From: Lachnospiraceae bacterium UBA7143
GTDB lineage: Bacteria > Bacillota > Clostridia > Lachnospirales > Lachnospiraceae
NCBI GenBank assembly: GCA_002491905.1
Contig: DKWV01000011.1
Coordinates: forward strand, 62,001-126,000
Direction of reading: 5' to 3'
DNA: 64,000 nt
Shown: positions 54,388-63,058 of the stretch, piece by piece
How positions within the stretch are numbered: the first letter of the stretch is position 1
How the letters are laid out: every line of letters begins with the position of its first letter
Notes under the pieces: generated by a model
The model's input: only the letters and a program-made list of their open reading frames with translations
Database searches by the model: none
What the model was told of the DNA's origin: nothing
Made by a program: the position numbers and the translations under genes

Positions 54388-55593
54388 ATGAAGTTACCGG
54401 GAGAAGAGGAAATGGGAACAGGCGGCACGGGACCGGGCATTATTTATATGGTAGTGGGCGTGTCCGCTTTCATTCTGATTATTCTTTTTGCCGTGTTCAA
54501 GAGCAACGACAATAAGCACGGGGGCAGCGAATATCTGCAAAAAGTGCAGGAACAGAAAGATGAGGAAGCACAGACGCAGGAGCTTGCAGAAACAGGGGAG
54601 GAAGCGGGAGCAGAAGGCGAAGCAGCGGATGGGAAGCCGAAGCTTCGGGCTGAGGATCTGGATTTCTGGGATATGTATCCGAAGGAAGAGACGGAGCCGG
54701 TGGAAGAGACGGAGGAGACAGACACGGCGGAGACAGAGGTTCCAAAGAATCCTTTTACCGAAAAGGCAGAACGGGAGAAGGAGAGCGAAAGGCAGAAGGA
54801 AGAGGAACAGCTAAACGATCCTGCAACAGATGGGAAGCATACCCTGATTACGAACCGGGATGGCTCGGAGGAATGGGTGCTGATCAGTCCCTATCTGACA
54901 AAGAATACATTTGATTTTACTAAAATGGAAGACAAGGCCGGACTGAAGCGCTATATGGAAAACGGCAGAAAGACCTCCTATGTGGGCGTGGACATTTCCA
55001 AGCATACGGGGAAGGTTTATTTTCCGAGCCTTAAGGCGGCGGGTGTGGATTATGTGATGATCCGTCTGGGCAGCCGTGGCTACAGCACAGGGCAGATCAC
55101 ACTTGACGAGAATTTTAAAGAGAACATTGAGGGGGCGATTGATGCCCAGCTTGATGTGGGAATCTATTTTTATTCTCAGGCCATCTCTCAGGATGAGGCT
55201 GTTCAGGAGGCGAATTTCGTAGTACAGAATCTGGAGCCTTACAGGGCTCATGTGAAGTACCCGGTTGCCTTTAATATGGGCTTTGTGTCCAATGACAATT
55301 CGAGAATTGAGGGGCTTAGCCGGGAGGATAAGACAGCGGTGACGGTAAGCTTCTTAGATGCTGTCAGGGCGTCGGGCTATGTACCCATGATTTATGGGGA
55401 TAAGGAATGGCTGATCAAAGAGGTGGATCTGACAAAGCTGCAGGATTATGATGTGTGGCTTTCTCAGGAGGAGGAGATTCCGGATTATCCTTACCGGTAT
55501 GCCATGTGGCAGTACAATACGGACGGCGTATTGAACGGCATAGACGGCGGGGCGGATTTAAATATCTGTTTTGTCAGCTATTCGGAGCGGTAG
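54388..55593 (+). CDS. GH25-family protein, apparently lacking catalytic acids
   Basis: 401 residues. An N-terminal membrane segment (about residues 15-35), a long acidic Glu/Thr-rich linker (to about residue 190), then a GH25 lysozyme-type domain: GVDISKHTGKV (first Asp kept), YVMIRLGSRGY, DVGIYFYSQAIS, and WQYNTDGVLNG. Where active GH25 enzymes have PVxFDxE, this protein has YPVAFNMGF, so the catalytic D-x-E pair is replaced by N-x-G. It is therefore probably a wall-binding or regulatory pseudoenzyme. ATG at 54388 with AAAGGA upstream. Its 3' end overlaps the convergent AP2-like gene by 16 bp. Confidence 0.82.
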   Translation: MKLPGEEEMGTGGTGPGIIYMVVGVSAFILIILFAVFKSNDNKHGGSEYLQKVQEQKDEEAQTQELAETGEEAGAEGEAADGKPKLRAEDLDFWDMYPKEETEPVEETEETDTAETEVPKNPFTEKAEREKESERQKEEEQLNDPATDGKHTLITNRDGSEEWVLISPYLTKNTFDFTKMEDKAGLKRYMENGRKTSYVGVDISKHTGKVYFPSLKAAGVDYVMIRLGSRGYSTGQITLDENFKENIEGAIDAQLDVGIYFYSQAISQDEAVQEANFVVQNLEPYRAHVKYPVAFNMGFVSNDNSRIEGLSREDKTAVTVSFLDAVRASGYVPMIYGDKEWLIKEVDLTKLQDYDVWLSQEEEIPDYPYRYAMWQYNTDGVLNGIDGGADLNICFVSYSER

Positions 55594-56375
55594 TTTAAAA
55601 GACGGGTAGAAACCTGAACGGAATTGTACAGGCCGGCGTAGACATCGGGAGAGATTCCTTCCATGTAATTGGGGGAATAGGCCTTGTCTACGCCGGCTTT
55701 TTTTAACAGGTCGATCGCCTTGTTGTAGGCGATGGCGGCCTCCATTTCCGTGTCGTAGGTGCCAACCTTTACATTGCCTTTTACATGTATTTTTACCTGG
55801 TATCTGATGCGGCCTTTTTCCTGTATGGCGCTTACCCCGTGAAAGCGGTTTATGATTTCGATATTTTCATAGCGCAGATCGTTTCGGCTGCCGTTGATGA
55901 AGCGGTAGTCCCGTCCCTCCACAGCATAGTTTTTGATGCCGTAACGGCTCATAATATTGACCTGCATGCCGTAATCTGCCACGAAATAGTGTCCGCCGCG
56001 TCTGGAAATTCGGCGGGAGGAATAGTAGAACAGATCATCCTTATCAAAGATAAAAAATTCAGTCGGGGAAAAATAATAATAAAAAAAATGAGGACGGATG
56101 TAAATGGGTGAGGAAAAATAAAGTCCGTTGTCCCGGAAATTAATCAGACAGACCCATTTGGAGAAGGCGAGAGGAGAGTTATCGGTATAATCCTCCAGCC
56201 TGATGGAGGAATCGTTTAAGAGCGCAGAGGCCGTGCAGTAGATCTCATGCGCTTTTTGTCTGTTTTTATGGCTGCCGAGGCTGATATGCTTATTGCGATA
56301 AGTTAATGAGGCGCGGTAGTAGATGGTTCCGTCCTTCTTTTTCGCTGTATATACGCCTGTTAATGGCTGGTTCAT
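55578..56375 (-). CDS. AP2/HNH-like DNA-binding protein
   Basis: 265 residues. An N-terminal segment (YYRASLTYRNKHISLGSHKNRQKA would be its span; key parts TYRNKHISLGSH and KAHEIY) resembles an AP2/integrase DNA-binding strand set. A central part resembles a degenerate HNH homing-endonuclease fold (INGSRNDLRYENIEIIN), and a second AP2-like domain at the C-terminus has VGTYDTEMEAAIAYNKA. This combination is seen in phage and homing endonucleases, but here it may act as a transcription factor. GGAGG precedes the ATG. Confidence 0.65.
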   Translation of the reverse strand: MNQPLTGVYTAKKKDGTIYYRASLTYRNKHISLGSHKNRQKAHEIYCTASALLNDSSIRLEDYTDNSPLAFSKWVCLINFRDNGLYFSSPIYIRPHFFYYYFSPTEFFIFDKDDLFYYSSRRISRRGGHYFVADYGMQVNIMSRYGIKNYAVEGRDYRFINGSRNDLRYENIEIINRFHGVSAIQEKGRIRYQVKIHVKGNVKVGTYDTEMEAAIAYNKAIDLLKKAGVDKAYSPNYMEGISPDVYAGLYNSVQVSTRLLNYRSE

Positions 56376-56397
56376 GAGCCAATCCTCCTTTTAAGTA

Positions 56398-56425
56398 ATT
56401 GTACCATTTTTGAGAAAAAAAACAA
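56398..56425 (-). promoter_or_regulatory. Candidate promoter of the AP2-like gene
   Basis: On the minus strand, TTGTTT (56425-56420), 16-bp spacer, TACAAT (56403-56398), just upstream of the AGGAGG at 56385-56390. Spacing is one base short of ideal. Confidence 0.4.
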
Positions 56426-56514
56426 ATTCAGAAATATTTTTCCTTATTTTTGCATAGAATACTGTTGGGTAGTGTTTGTACAGTCGATTTGCAGCAAGAT
56501 ATTGAGGAGAAGAG

Positions 56515-57135
56515 ATGTACAGGAAATATATTACTGGCTTCTTTTTGGCGGGGATGACCATACTGTCATCATGGCTCTGCGTCAGGGAGCTGAAAATTGA
56601 CCGAATATCGGCCAAGCCTGCTTTCCGTATGGAATATCTGGACACCTCGATGGAGGAAGATAAGCAAAGCTTTGTAGAGATGCTGGAAAGCGTATCTTCC
56701 GGACAGAGAGTGGTTGACTATGAGGTGCTGGAACAGACGAAGAAGTATCAATTGTCGGACAAGGACTATGATGCGCTTCTTCGGATCGTGGAGGCGGAGG
56801 CAGGCGGCGAGGATCAGGACGGAAAGCTTCTGGTGGCCAATGTGGTCTTAAACAGAGTGAACAGCGATATGTTCCCAGATACGGTGTGGGATGTGGTCAT
56901 GCAGAGAGAGCAGGGGATTGCCCAGTTTTCGCCCACCGTGGACGGCAGATACCAGAATGTCCGTGTCAGCGAGGATACGATAGCAGCGGTGGAGCGCGCC
57001 CTGTATGGGGAAAATATTTCTCAGGGAGCGTTGTATTTCTGCGCCCGCGAAAAGGCCGATTCCGACAAATTAAAATGGTTTGACAGAAAGCTGACCAGAC
57101 TTTTTTCCTATGGCCACCATGAATTCTTCTTATAA
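56515..57135 (+). CDS. SleB/CwlJ-type cell wall hydrolase
   Basis: 206 residues. An N-terminal membrane segment (residues about 7-22) is followed by the Hydrolase_2 domain: LLRIVEAEAGGEDQDGKLLVANVVLNRV (its key part IVEAEAGGED has the catalytic Glu), then EQGIAQFSPTVDGRY and GALYFCAREK. SleB-type amidases or lytic transglycosylases degrade spore cortex during germination; related proteins act in vegetative wall turnover. GAGGAGAAGAG precedes the ATG. Confidence 0.88.
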   Translation: MYRKYITGFFLAGMTILSSWLCVRELKIDRISAKPAFRMEYLDTSMEEDKQSFVEMLESVSSGQRVVDYEVLEQTKKYQLSDKDYDALLRIVEAEAGGEDQDGKLLVANVVLNRVNSDMFPDTVWDVVMQREQGIAQFSPTVDGRYQNVRVSEDTIAAVERALYGENISQGALYFCAREKADSDKLKWFDRKLTRLFSYGHHEFFL

Positions 57136-57141
57136 GGATTA

Positions 57142-57170
57142 TTGCGCGGGCTAGAAAAGTATGTTAAGAT
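57142..57170 (+). promoter_or_regulatory. Sigma-A-type promoter of thrC
   Basis: TTGCGC (57142-57147), 17-bp spacer, TAAGAT (57165-57170), 47 bp before the ATG. No T-box fits in this short leader. Confidence 0.5.
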
Positions 57171-57217
57171 GTACGCGTTGGATTTGAACCCGAAAGAAGA
57201 AAGGCATGGAGAGAAGA

Positions 57218-58708
57218 ATGGAAGTATTATACAGCAGTACCAGAGACGGCAGTAAGAAAATTAAGGCGTCCCAGGCTATTTTAAAGGGTCTGTCGGAGGA
57301 CGGAGGGCTGTTTGTGCCTGATCACATACCGGCGCTTCCCTGTACCATGAGAGAGCTTGCGGGTAAAAGCTATCAGGAGACGGCCTACGAGGTGATGAAG
57401 CTGTTTCTCACGGATTTTACGGAGGAAGAGCTTAAGAGCTGTATCGCGCGGGCTTATGACGCCAAATTTGACACGGAAGTGATCGCGCCTCTTGTTGAGG
57501 CGGAGGGCGCTTATTATCTGGAACTGTTTCATGGAGCGACCATCGCTTTCAAGGATATGGCACTGTCGATTCTGCCCCATCTGATGATAACTTCAGCGAA
57601 GAAGAACCATGTTGAGAACGGGATCGTGATCCTGACAGCCACTTCCGGCGATACCGGTAAGGCGGCTCTGGCAGGGTTTGCTGGAGTAGAGGGAACGAAG
57701 ATCATTGTTTTTTATCCGAAGAACGGTGTCAGTCCGATCCAGGAGAAGCAGATGGTGACCCAGAAGGGGGACAACACCCTTGTTGTCGGTATCCACGGCA
57801 ATTTTGATGACGCCCAGACAGGGGTGAAAAAACTTTTTAACGACAGGGAGCTGGCAGAAGAGATGGCCGGACACGGTTTACAGTTTTCCTCCGCCAATTC
57901 CATCAATATTGGCAGGCTGGTGCCCCAAGTGGTTTATTATGTGTATGCTTATGCCCAGCTTTTAAAAGAGGAAAAGATTCAGGACGGGGAAAAGATCAAT
58001 GTGGTGGTTCCCACAGGTAACTTCGGAAACATTCTTGCCGCCTTTTATGCAAAGAACATGGGTGTGCCGATCCATAAGCTGATCTGCGCTTCCAATGAAA
58101 ATAAGGTGCTTTACGATTTTTTCCAGACGGGAGATTACGACAGGAACAGGGAGTTTAAGCTCACCAGCTCCCCTTCTATGGACATTCTGATTTCCAGCAA
58201 TCTGGAGCGGTTGATCTACCGCATCGCAGGAAGTGACCCGGAAAAGAACGCTCAGCTGATGAAGAGCCTGTCTGAGCAGGGCAGTTATCAGATTACTCCG
58301 AAAATGAGAGAACAGCTGGCTGATTTTTACGGTAATTTTGCGGATGAAAGTGAGACCGCAGAAAGAATCAGAGCGATGTATGAAAATACAGGCTATGTGC
58401 TTGACACCCACACGGCGGTGGCGAGCGCGGTGTACCAGAAATATGTGGCTGACACGAAGGATCAGACAAAGACGGTGATTGCCTCCACGGCAAGTCCTTT
58501 CAAGTTTACCAGAAGCGTGATGAATGCGATTGATCGGAAGTATGATACGATGGGCGATTTTGAACTGGTGGATGAGTTGTCCCGGATTGGAAATGTGGCT
58601 GTGCCGAAGGCGATTGAGGAGATTCGCACCGCGCCGGTTCTTCACGATCATGTGTGTGATAAGACAGAGATGAAAGCTGCGGTGAAACAGTTCCTCGGAT
58701 TGGAGTAG
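57218..58708 (+). CDS. thrC: Threonine synthase
   Basis: 496 residues. It converts O-phosphohomoserine to threonine using PLP. The N-terminal domain has EDGGLFVPD; the PLP lysine lies in FHGATIAFKDMAL; the phosphate loop is TATSGDTGKAAL; later VPTGNFGNILAA and ASTASPFKF complete the fold. ATG at 57218 with GGAGAG upstream; an ATG at 57206 would also work. An L,D-transpeptidase gene starts 6 bp after the stop. Confidence 0.95.
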   Translation: MEVLYSSTRDGSKKIKASQAILKGLSEDGGLFVPDHIPALPCTMRELAGKSYQETAYEVMKLFLTDFTEEELKSCIARAYDAKFDTEVIAPLVEAEGAYYLELFHGATIAFKDMALSILPHLMITSAKKNHVENGIVILTATSGDTGKAALAGFAGVEGTKIIVFYPKNGVSPIQEKQMVTQKGDNTLVVGIHGNFDDAQTGVKKLFNDRELAEEMAGHGLQFSSANSINIGRLVPQVVYYVYAYAQLLKEEKIQDGEKINVVVPTGNFGNILAAFYAKNMGVPIHKLICASNENKVLYDFFQTGDYDRNREFKLTSSPSMDILISSNLERLIYRIAGSDPEKNAQLMKSLSEQGSYQITPKMREQLADFYGNFADESETAERIRAMYENTGYVLDTHTAVASAVYQKYVADTKDQTKTVIASTASPFKFTRSVMNAIDRKYDTMGDFELVDELSRIGNVAVPKAIEEIRTAPVLHDHVCDKTEMKAAVKQFLGLE

Positions 58709-58714
58709 AGGATA

Positions 58715-59557
58715 ATGGAGAAAGTGAGAGGTACAGGGTACAGAATGAGAAAGGGCGGAAAGATACTGGCGGGTACGCTGTGTGTGGGTATGTTACTGTT
58801 TGCGGGTACAGTCAATGATGTCAGCGCGGCGGAGCTGGCAGAAGTAAAGACGGAGAGTCAAATAGCCGATACAAGGCCGGATTATGCAGTCTATGTGAAC
58901 AGGGCTTTGAACTGTGTCACCGTCAAGCTGCAAAACGAGGATGGATCCCTGACACCGGTGAAGGCGATGGTATGTTCCTGCGGGAGTGAGGAGTCGGCAA
59001 CGCCGGAAGGAACGTTTCACACTTCTGACTACTATGTATGGCGCAAAATGGTGGACGATACCTACGGAAGATACGCCGTAAGGTTTAACGGAAAGATTCT
59101 TTTTCATTCCGTGCCGTACATAGAAGAGTCGCCGGATACCTTAAAGTGGGAAGAGTACAACCGACTGGGAGAAAATGCGTCGCTTGGCTGTGTCAGACTG
59201 ACGGCGGAAGATGCAAAATGGATTTATGATAACTGTAAGCCGGGGACAAAGGTAGTTGTATACTCCGATGCGGAAGAGGCCGGAGAACTCGGGAAACCGG
59301 CTGCAGTCAAAATAGAAGAGGACTCGCCCTGCAGGACATGGGATCCGACGGATGTCAGCGCAGGTAATCCGTGGCTGGGCGGGGCTGAAATTGAGGTCAC
59401 CCCGTTTTCGGGAACGATTGATGAGTTTGACTATGTGGCATATGCAGACCGGTATCCGGATTTGCGGGAAGTTTTCGGCTATGACAGAGAAGCGTTATAT
59501 GACCACTATGTCACTTGCGGAATAGATGAGGGGAGAATTGCACAGAGCATCAACTAG
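58715..59557 (+). CDS. L,D-transpeptidase (YkuD domain), secreted
   Basis: 280 residues. Signal peptide to about residue 40 (VNDVSAAE). The YkuD domain spans about residues 55-185, with FHSVPY upstream and the catalytic cysteine in ASLGCVRL, i.e. the usual SHGC motif with Leu in place of His. It makes L,D cross-links in peptidoglycan. A small C-terminal domain (YVAYADRYPDLREVFGYD) is of the type found at the end of many secreted clostridial proteins. Confidence 0.87.
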   Translation: MEKVRGTGYRMRKGGKILAGTLCVGMLLFAGTVNDVSAAELAEVKTESQIADTRPDYAVYVNRALNCVTVKLQNEDGSLTPVKAMVCSCGSEESATPEGTFHTSDYYVWRKMVDDTYGRYAVRFNGKILFHSVPYIEESPDTLKWEEYNRLGENASLGCVRLTAEDAKWIYDNCKPGTKVVVYSDAEEAGELGKPAAVKIEEDSPCRTWDPTDVSAGNPWLGGAEIEVTPFSGTIDEFDYVAYADRYPDLREVFGYDREALYDHYVTCGIDEGRIAQSIN

Positions 59558-59572
59558 CGCAAACTTATGTCA

Positions 59573-59622
59573 AAGAAAAAAGAGGGCATTGTCCGTAACC
59601 GAAAATGGTTTAAGGCAATGCC
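59573..59622. terminator. Bidirectional terminator between ldt and citrate synthase genes
   Basis: GGCATTG (59585-59591) pairs with CAATGCC (59616-59622), with inner AACC/GGTT pairs. On the minus strand a T-rich stretch (TCTTTTTTCTTTG) follows, ideal for ending the citrate synthase transcript; on the plus strand only short T-runs follow. Confidence 0.65.
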
Positions 59623-59652
59623 TTCCTTGTTATTTCACGGGAATATGGAATG

Positions 59653-61023
59653 TCAGTCTTTTCTCTCGCCAAGCTTCCGGTAATCCCTGTCCACACAGAT
59701 GGTCTTGTAGGCGGGACGGATGATCTTGCCGTTGTTTGCAAGTTCCTCCATGCGGTGGGCGCTCCAGCCCACGATTCTGGCAATGGCAAAGATCGGCGTG
59801 TACAGCTCCATCGGCAGATTCAGCATATTGTACACGAAGCCGGAATAGAAGTCCACGTTGATGTTGACACCTTTGTAGATGGGGCGCTCCGCAGCAATCA
59901 GTTCGGGAGCCAGCCGTTCTACCAGATTGTAGAGGGCAAATTCCTCCTGCAGACCCTTCTCATTGGAAAGCCGCTCCACGAAGGACTTAAAGATGATGGC
60001 TCGCGGATCGGATTTTGAGTACACCGCATGTCCCACACCGTAAATCAGGCCTGCATGGTCAAAGGCTTCCTTGTGCAGAAGCTTTTTCAGATAATCCGCC
60101 ACCTGTCCCTCATTGCTCCAGTCGGAAATTTCCCGCTTCATCTCGTCAAACATTTTGACAACCTTGATATTGGCGCCGCCGTGGCGGGGACCCTTTAAGG
60201 AACCGATAGCCGCCGCGATCACGGAGTAAGTGTCCGTCAGGGAGGAGGTAACAACGTGGGTGGTGAAGGAGGAGTTGTTACCGCCGCCGTGCTCCATGTG
60301 CAGGATCAGGGCGATATCCAGCACCCGCGCCTCCAGGGGGGAGTATTTATTGTCCGGGCGCAGAATGTGCAAAATGTTTTCCGCGTTTGACAGATCGGGC
60401 TGGGGCTGATGGATATAGAGACTTTCCCCGTTGTGGTAGTGGTTGTAGGCCTGATAGCCGTAAATGGAAAGCATCGGGAAAAGTGCAATCAGCTGCAGAC
60501 ACTGTCTGAGCACGTTGGGAAGGGAAGTGTCGTCGGCCCGGTCATCGTAAGAGTAGAGGGTCAGCACACATCTTGCCAGTGTGTTCATCATGTCGTTGCT
60601 GGGCGCTTTCATGATGATATCCCGCACAAAGCTGGTGGGCAGGGAGCGGTAGCTGTTTAAAAGTTTCGTAAAACTCGCCAGCTCCTCCGCGTCCGGCAGC
60701 TTGTCAAACAGAAGAAGATAGGTGACTTCCTCAAAACCGAAACGGCCGTCCGCGGAAAAGCCGTCTACCAGATCCTTGACATTATATCCCCGGTAGAAGA
60801 GTTTGCCGTGGGTGGGTACCTGTACGCCGTCCACGATCTTGTTGGCGCGCACATCGGAAATATTGGTCAGACCGGCCAGTACGCCCTTTCCATTTAAATC
60901 TCGCAGACCGCGTTTAACGTCAAATTTTGTAAAAAGCTCTGTATCAATAATACCAGCCTGTTCGCTCATGTTGGCAAGCCGCACAATTTCGGGTGTGATT
61001 TCAGAGAAGCTATTCTGTTCCAT
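59653..61023 (-). CDS. gltA: Citrate synthase
   Basis: 456 residues. It condenses acetyl-CoA and oxaloacetate. Motifs: FYRGYNVKDLV, LILHMEHGGGNNSSF (catalytic His region), GSLKGPRHGGAN (second His), and GVGHAVYSKSDPRA with the catalytic Asp further on. It is the longer bacterial type II-like form. AAAGGAGATACATAG precedes the ATG. It lies alone on the minus strand; with PEP carboxykinase and the decarboxylase operon it bears on oxaloacetate use. Confidence 0.94.
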   Translation of the reverse strand: MEQNSFSEITPEIVRLANMSEQAGIIDTELFTKFDVKRGLRDLNGKGVLAGLTNISDVRANKIVDGVQVPTHGKLFYRGYNVKDLVDGFSADGRFGFEEVTYLLLFDKLPDAEELASFTKLLNSYRSLPTSFVRDIIMKAPSNDMMNTLARCVLTLYSYDDRADDTSLPNVLRQCLQLIALFPMLSIYGYQAYNHYHNGESLYIHQPQPDLSNAENILHILRPDNKYSPLEARVLDIALILHMEHGGGNNSSFTTHVVTSSLTDTYSVIAAAIGSLKGPRHGGANIKVVKMFDEMKREISDWSNEGQVADYLKKLLHKEAFDHAGLIYGVGHAVYSKSDPRAIIFKSFVERLSNEKGLQEEFALYNLVERLAPELIAAERPIYKGVNINVDFYSGFVYNMLNLPMELYTPIFAIARIVGWSAHRMEELANNGKIIRPAYKTICVDRDYRKLGERKD

Positions 61024-61150
61024 AACTATGTATCTCCTTTCAAAACAAGGCGTTCCCGGTCCGGGGAAACCGTTTCCCCCTGGAATATATCGGGCGTAAT
61101 TGTGACAAAAACGGTGCAGGGGTACGGTTCACCCTTGCACCGACTTTATT

Positions 61151-61180
61151 ATCATACCATGAAGAATGGGATAGAAACAA
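61151..61180 (-). promoter_or_regulatory. Candidate promoter of citrate synthase gene
   Basis: On the minus strand, TTGTTT (61180-61175), 18-bp spacer, TATGAT (61156-61151), about 130 bp upstream of the start. The 344-bp gap 61024-61367 otherwise holds only this and the deoC promoter. Confidence 0.35.
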
Positions 61181-61292
61181 GCGAAAACGGGAATTTAACA
61201 AATTTTTAATATTATGTTAACAATATTTACATACGGAATAGTAAGATAGTACCACACAGGAATGCGTACAACCTGATTTTTCAGTGGAAATT

Positions 61293-61321
61293 TTGGACGG
61301 AAGGGCTTACAATATTATAGA
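61293..61321 (+). promoter_or_regulatory. Sigma-A-type promoter of deoC
   Basis: TTGGAC (61293-61298), 17-bp spacer, TATAGA (61316-61321), 46 bp before the ATG at 61368. This supports that start over an earlier ATG-like opening at 61284. Confidence 0.5.
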
Positions 61322-61367
61322 TATAAATTACAATGAATTACAACTTGGGAATGGGAGAGGAAAGGAC

Positions 61368-62015
61368 ATGGACAGGAAAGAAATTTTGAAACGGGTAGAC
61401 CATACGCAGTTAAAGGCATACGCGACCTGGGAAGATATTGTTACCCTCTGTGATGAGGCGATTGCGTTCGGGACGGCGTCGGTCTGTGTCCCGCCTGCTT
61501 ATATCAAAAGAATACATGAAACATACGGGGATAAAATCAATATCTGCACTGTGGTGGGATTCCCCCTGGGCTACAGCGTGACGGAGGCGAAACTGGCAGA
61601 GACAGAGAAGGCCATTGAGGACGGCGCAAACGAGATTGATATGGTGATCAATATCAGTGATGTGAAAAACGGTCTGTACCAGAAAGTGGAGGAGGAAATC
61701 CGCGCATTAAAGAAGGCCTGCGGGGACAAGATACTGAAGGTGATTATTGAGACCTGCTATCTGACGCAGGAGGAGAAGATTGCAATGTGCCGTGCGGTTA
61801 CGGCTGCTGGAGCGGATTATATCAAGACTTCCACAGGCTTTGGTACGGGCGGGGCGACGCTTCAGGATGTGCGTCTTTTTCAGGAACATATCGGTCCGGG
61901 GGTAAAGATCAAGGCGGCGGGCGGCATCTCCACGCTGGAGGATCTGGAAGCGTTTGTGGAGGCAGGATGCGACAGGATCGGCACCTCGAGAGCGGTCGGC
62001 CTGCTCCGGGAGTAA
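61368..62015 (+). CDS. deoC: Deoxyribose-phosphate aldolase
   Basis: 215 residues, the typical length. It splits 2-deoxyribose-5-phosphate into glyceraldehyde-3-phosphate and acetaldehyde. Key parts: VDHTQLKA, SVCVPPAYI, EIDMVINI, KVIIETCYL (Schiff-base lysine region), and YIKTSTGFGTGGA (the active-site lysine in KTSTGF), then KAAGGI. GAGAGGAAAGGAC precedes the ATG. Confidence 0.95.
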   Translation: MDRKEILKRVDHTQLKAYATWEDIVTLCDEAIAFGTASVCVPPAYIKRIHETYGDKINICTVVGFPLGYSVTEAKLAETEKAIEDGANEIDMVINISDVKNGLYQKVEEEIRALKKACGDKILKVIIETCYLTQEEKIAMCRAVTAAGADYIKTSTGFGTGGATLQDVRLFQEHIGPGVKIKAAGGISTLEDLEAFVEAGCDRIGTSRAVGLLRE

Positions 62016-62052
62016 TTTTATACATTTTTAGGAAATTTTTCCTATTTTCTGT

Positions 62053-62081
62053 TTGTGTTTTTGGGTTTTTGGAAGTATAAT
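62053..62081 (+). promoter_or_regulatory. Sigma-A-type promoter of the flagellin gene
   Basis: TTGTGT (62053-62058), 17-bp spacer, TATAAT (62076-62081), 43 bp before the ATG at 62125. It is not a sigma-D (flagellar) type promoter. Confidence 0.6.
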
Positions 62082-62124
62082 ATAGTTGATGCAAAAGGTA
62101 AAAATATGAGGAAGGAGTATGCGT

Positions 62125-62892
62125 ATGAACGTGGGGGCGGTATCATCTCAAAAGGATCTTTTCTGGTCATATTCCCATCTTTCCAGCGGGAAACGGATTA
62201 ATTCGGCTAAAGATGACGCGGCTGGGCTTGCCATTGCGAACAGGATGAAAACGCAGGAAACCGGGTATAAGGTTGGGGCGGATAATGCTGGAATGGCTAT
62301 CGGGGCTTCCAATGTGGCGGAAGGCGCTCTGGGCGGCATGTCAGATTATCTGCAGAGAATCAGGGAGCTTGCCGTAAAATCCATGAACGGCATCAATTCC
62401 GATGCGGATAAGCAGATTTACCAGAAGGAGATAGATCAACTCAAGCAGGGTATAGAAGGGCTTGCAAGAGATACCAGCTTTAATGAGCAGAAGCTTTTGG
62501 ACGGCAGCATGGCGGATGTGACGATTGCAACTTCGCCTAACGGCGCGAACATGCATATTCAGATGGAGAATTCCACGCTGGAGGCTCTGGGAATCGCCGA
62601 TCTGGATGTCACTTCGAAGAACTTCAGCCTTGACGCCATAGATAAGGCGATGGATATGGTTTCCCAGCGCAGGAGCGATCTGGGCGCGTCCACGAATGCT
62701 TTGCAGTATACACGCAATTTCAACCATTCCGCGGGCCTTAACCAGCTTTCTTCCAGAAGCCGTCTGGAGGATCTGGATTTCCCGAAGGCGGTTGCGAAAA
62801 AGAAACAGGATGAGGTGTTTGGACAGTATCGGATGGCTATGCTGAGAAGGCAGATGGATGAGAAGAGAAAATCTATGACGGCGCTATTCTGA
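62125..62892 (+). CDS. Short flagellin-like protein
   Basis: 255 residues. The N-terminal domain has LSSGKRINSAKDDAAGLAIANRM and SDYLQRIRELAVKSMNG, the C-terminal domain LGASTNALQ and SRLEDLDFPKAV, both coiled-coil D0/D1 regions; only a small central domain separates them. Compared with usual flagellin, the N-terminus lacks about ten residues and the C-terminal end is charged (RRQMDEKRKSM) rather than the hydrophobic QLL-type tail. AGGAG is 7 bp before the ATG at 62125 (an ATG at 62119 is too close). No flagellar genes are adjacent. Confidence 0.8.
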   Translation: MNVGAVSSQKDLFWSYSHLSSGKRINSAKDDAAGLAIANRMKTQETGYKVGADNAGMAIGASNVAEGALGGMSDYLQRIRELAVKSMNGINSDADKQIYQKEIDQLKQGIEGLARDTSFNEQKLLDGSMADVTIATSPNGANMHIQMENSTLEALGIADLDVTSKNFSLDAIDKAMDMVSQRRSDLGASTNALQYTRNFNHSAGLNQLSSRSRLEDLDFPKAVAKKKQDEVFGQYRMAMLRRQMDEKRKSMTALF

Positions 62893-62927
62893 TTTTTTGT
62901 AAGAGAGTGCGCTGCACTTTTGGTCTA

Positions 62928-62956
62928 TTGACTTTTTAAAGTCGGTCTGAGATAAT
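62928..62956 (+). promoter_or_regulatory. Sigma-A-type promoter of pckA
   Basis: TTGACT (62928-62933), 17-bp spacer, GATAAT (62951-62956), about 100 bp upstream of the start codon. Confidence 0.65.
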
Positions 62957-63058
62957 GTTAAAGGTGTACGGACAGGTACATGCGAGGGATATTCGGGATT
63001 GCGAAAAATATTTTTCAATTCCGTGAACCAATACAATTTTTAAGGAGGAGAACGTAAA

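Noticed and set aside
57136..57217. T-box or threonine leader before thrC
   Set aside because: Only 82 bp lie between the genes, with a normal promoter inside; too short for a T-box.
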